Shown here one piece after another: positions 61,297-64,000 of a stretch of 64,000 nt of DNA (positions within the stretch are counted from its first letter, which is position 1; every line of letters starts with the position of its first letter). Source of the DNA: Punica granatum (Eukaryota; Streptophyta; Magnoliopsida; Myrtales; Lythraceae); contig NC_045132.1 in the NCBI RefSeq assembly GCF_007655135.1, positions 11,098,001 through 11,162,000 of the forward strand. Direction: 5' to 3'. The position numbers and the translations under genes were made by a program. A model generated the notes under the pieces. The model did no database searches and was not told where the DNA came from. It was given only the letters and a program-made list of their open reading frames with translations.

Positions 61297-64000
61297 GGAT
61301 CATATCAGAACGTGGCATCGAAGTTGATCCGAATAAGATTAAAGCCATCAGGGAGCTTCAACGGCAGGTAAGTGAGTTGTTGGAGAAAGGATACGTGAGG
61401 GAAAGCATGAGTCTATGCGCCGTTCCGGTTATACTTGTACCTAAGAAGGATGGGACGTGGACAATGTGTGTTGATTGCCGAGCAATCTACAACATAACGG
61501 TAAAGTATCGTCATCCTATTCCTCGCTTAGATGATATGTTAGATGAGCTACATGGTTCTTGTGTATTTTCTAAAATTGATTTAAAGAGTGGTTATCATCA
61601 GATTAGAATGAAAGAAGGAGATGAATGGAAAACTGCCTTTACAACAAAATACGGTTTGTATGAATGGTTAGTTATGCCTTTTGGTTTGACTAATGCTCCA
61701 AGCACTTTTATGAGACTTATGAATCATGTTTTGCGTGCATTTATAGGTAGATTTGTGGTTGTCTACTTTGATGATATACTCGTTTACAGCAAAAACTTAG
61801 ATGATCAAAAGGTACATTTGAAATCTGTTTTAGATGTGCTTAGGAAGGAAAAGTTATTTGCTAATATGCTGAAGTGTACTTTTTGCACCGATAAGCTTGT
61901 ATTTTTGGGATTTGTTGTTAGTGCACAAGGTATACAGGTTGATGAGGAGAAGGTACGTGCAATCCAAGAGTGGCCTAGTCCCACAAGTGTAAGAAATGTT
62001 CGTAGTTCTCATGGACTTGCTAGTTTCTACCAGCGGTTCGTGAAGGACTTTAGTAGCATAGCAGCACCACTTACTGAAGTGATCAAGAAAAACGTTGGAT
62101 TTAGATGGGGAGAAGAACAAGAGAAGGCGTTTCAGCTAATCAAAGAGAAGCTGACCAACGCTCCTTTATTATCTTTACCTAACTTTTCTAAAACTTTTGA
62201 GATTGAATGTGATGCTTTAGGTGTTGGTATAGGTGCAGTTCTCATGCAGGAAGGACGACCAATTGCTTACTTCAGGGAAAAATTAAGCGGGGCAGCCTTA
62301 AATTATCCAACTTATGATAAAGGGTTGTATGCATTGGTTCGAGCTTTAGAGGCGTGGCAGCACTACCTATGGCCTAAGGAGTTTGTGATACACACCGATC
62401 ATGAGTCCTTGAAACACTTGAAGGGTCAACACAAACTAAACAAAAGACATGCCCGATGGGTGGAGTTCATTGAGACGTTTCCATACGTCATTCGGTATAT
62501 GCAAGGTAAGGAGAATGTGGTCGCCGATGCACTTTCTCGCAGGTATGCATTACTCACTACACTTGATGCAAAATTGCTTGGTTTTGAGCACATTAAAAAT
62601 TTATATGCTGATGACCATGAATTTTGTGAAGAATATCGGGCTTGTGAGAAAATCTCCTGTGGTAAGTCCTTTAGGCATGATGGGTTTCTGTTTCGAGAGA
62701 ATAAGTTATGCGTGCCTAATTGTTCCCTGAGAGAGTTATTAGTGCAGGAATCACATGGTGGGGGATTAATGGGACATATTGGAGTTGCAAAGACTTTAGC
62801 TATTTTGCAAGAGCACTTCTATTGGCCACATATCAAAAGAGATGTTGAGAGAATTTGTAGTAGATGCATTACGTGTAGGCAAGCTAAATCCAGAGTGCAG
62901 CCTAACGGTTTGTATACTCCTTTATCAATTCCTAATGAGCCTTGGATTGATATTTCAATGGATTTTGTGTTAGGATTACCTAGGACTAAACGTGGGAGAG
63001 ATTCAATTTTTGTGGTTGTGGAAAGATTTTCTAAGATGGCACACTTTATTCCATGTCACAAAACGGATGATGCTTGGCATGTTGCTGATTTGTTCTTTAG
63101 GGAGATTGTGAGGTCACATGGCATGCTTAGAACAATTGTTTCGGATAGAGATGCTAAGTTCTTGAGCTATTTTTGGAAGACTTTGTGGTGCAAGTTAGGT
63201 ACTAAGCTGTTGTTTTCTATTACTTGTCACCCACAAACTGATGGTCAAACGGAAATAGTAAATAGAACTTTGTCTACCTTGTTGAGGGCAATCTTAAAAA
63301 AGAACATTAAAACATAGGAAGAGTGTTTACCACATGTTGAGTTTATTTATAACAGATCTGTTCATTCCACTACTAAATTTTCACCATTTGAAGTTGTTTA
63401 TGGATTTAATCCTTTTACTCCATTGGATTTATCTCCTTTACCTTTGACTGAGCATGTTAATTTAGAGGGCAAATAGAAAGCTGAATTTGTCGAGCAGATT
63501 AATGAGAAAACAACACTCAACATTGAGCGAAGTACGGAGCAGTATACAAAACATGCCAACAAGGGCCGTCATAAGCAGATTTTTGAACCCGGAATTGGGT
63601 TTGGTTGCATATGAGGAAAGAGAGATTTCCGGCGCAAAGACGTTCCAAACTACTTCCAAGAGGAGATAGTCTTTTTCAAGTCTTGGGGCGCATAAATGAC
63701 AATGCTTATAAACTAGACTTACCTAGTGAGTACAATGTAAGTGCTACTTTTAATGTTGTTGATTTGCTTCATTTTGATGTAGGTGATGATTTGAGGACAA
63801 ATCCTTTCCAAGAGGAGGGGAATGATGCAAATCGTAGCACGGCTTCAAGGGATCCAGTTCAAGTTCCGATTGGACCGATTACGCGAGCACGAGCAAAGGA
63901 GTTTAAAGATGAACTCAACGGCTTGATTCAAGAGGTTTGGGCTCAAGCAAATTCGTGGAGGCCCATTGGACACGAATCACGTGATCCACAAAGATCCATC
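61297..64000 (+). pseudogene. Unit 4 chromovirus RT-RNase H-integrase, least damaged, cut by window end
   Basis: It lacks the extra GTCT, so one frame runs from the RT scrap through RT, RNase H and integrase to 63317. Motifs are [32 protein letters not shown] (serine lost), [21 protein letters not shown], the HHCC finger, DISMDF, VSDRD and QTDGQTE. TAG 63315-63317 for tryptophan ends it, as in units 1-3. A private TAG lies near 63474 (AAA elsewhere), and the shared 1-base loss follows near 63593. The tail shows RGDSLFQVL in the next frame. RNase H has lost its glutamate and gag-protease are absent, so it cannot act alone. Confidence 0.88.

Larger units (their letters stand above)
48357..64000 (+). 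repeat. Tandem array of chimeric chromovirus units, about 3.86 kb each
   Basis: The point GATGCAAATCGTAGCACGG recurs at 48357, 52189, 56053, 59964 and 63824, so periods are 3832, 3864, 3911 and 3860 bp. Each unit is pol tail, LTR, inverted foreign fragment, RT scrap, then RT to integrase. The 32-bp shortfall of the first period is a deletion near 49751. The 47-bp excess of the third is an extra LTR sub-repeat at 56726-56820. The array is not closed at the window end. No unit has gag, protease or the start of RT. Confidence 0.92.

Noticed and set aside
61086..63317. Unit 4 as a functional chromovirus pol gene
   Set aside because: It lacks gag, protease and the RT start, has a glycine at the RNase H glutamate, and stops before the integrase C-terminal module.

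Overview
This window is repetitive nuclear DNA from a plant. It holds nested and tandemly rearranged LTR retrotransposons, and I found no host gene, rRNA or tRNA. The plant assignment rests on the elements: an Ogre/Tat-type Ty3-gypsy retrotransposon with very long LTRs, an extra 5' ORF, a spliced intron and a second RNase H, and chromovirus-type Ty3-gypsy pol sequences. The species cannot be named from the sequence.

Region 1 (1-19883) is an Ogre/Tat element whose 5' LTR is cut by the window start. Its order is 5' LTR (1-2617), primer binding site (2621-2638), intact ORF1 with a plant-mobile-domain-like fold (3196-4692), gag/protease/G-patch frame (4998-8593), intron (8594-8783), RT/RNase H/archaeal-type RNase H/integrase (8784-12222), a 2 kb non-coding 3' part with a hairpin series and a 56-bp minisatellite, a polypurine tract, and a 5.6 kb 3' LTR (14262-19883) containing a GC-rich minisatellite. 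The LTR parts that can be compared differ at roughly 1.7% of sites, so the insertion is young. Even so, gag-pol carries three stops and two frameshifts, while ORF1 is open.

Region 2 (19884-24183) is a chromovirus-like remnant (protease, RT, RNase H, integrase, LTR). The Ogre element landed in its gag/protease reading frame. Its RT and integrase active sites are both destroyed.

Region 3 (24184-48174) is a tandem array of about ten units of about 2.37 kb. Each unit is the gag-to-G-patch segment of a second Ogre/Tat family, joined head to tail at one recurring junction. The last unit runs on through the family's intron into an RT cut off after its YVDD motif. A 100-base assembly gap lies in the eighth unit and is surrounded by many small indels.

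Region 4 (48175-64000) starts with a short filler and continues as a second tandem array, four chimeric units of about 3.86 kb that run past the window end. Each unit is chromovirus LTR, an inverted piece of the 3' end of another retroelement with its own TATA box, a short RT scrap, and then chromovirus RT-RNase H-integrase. Defects shared between units give the order of duplication.

Nothing here is a working multi-gene system. The features most worth a second look are the two arrays of retrotransposon segments, the convergent promoters built into the second array, the hairpin series with conserved 3' flanks, and a candidate splice switch between ORF1 and gag.
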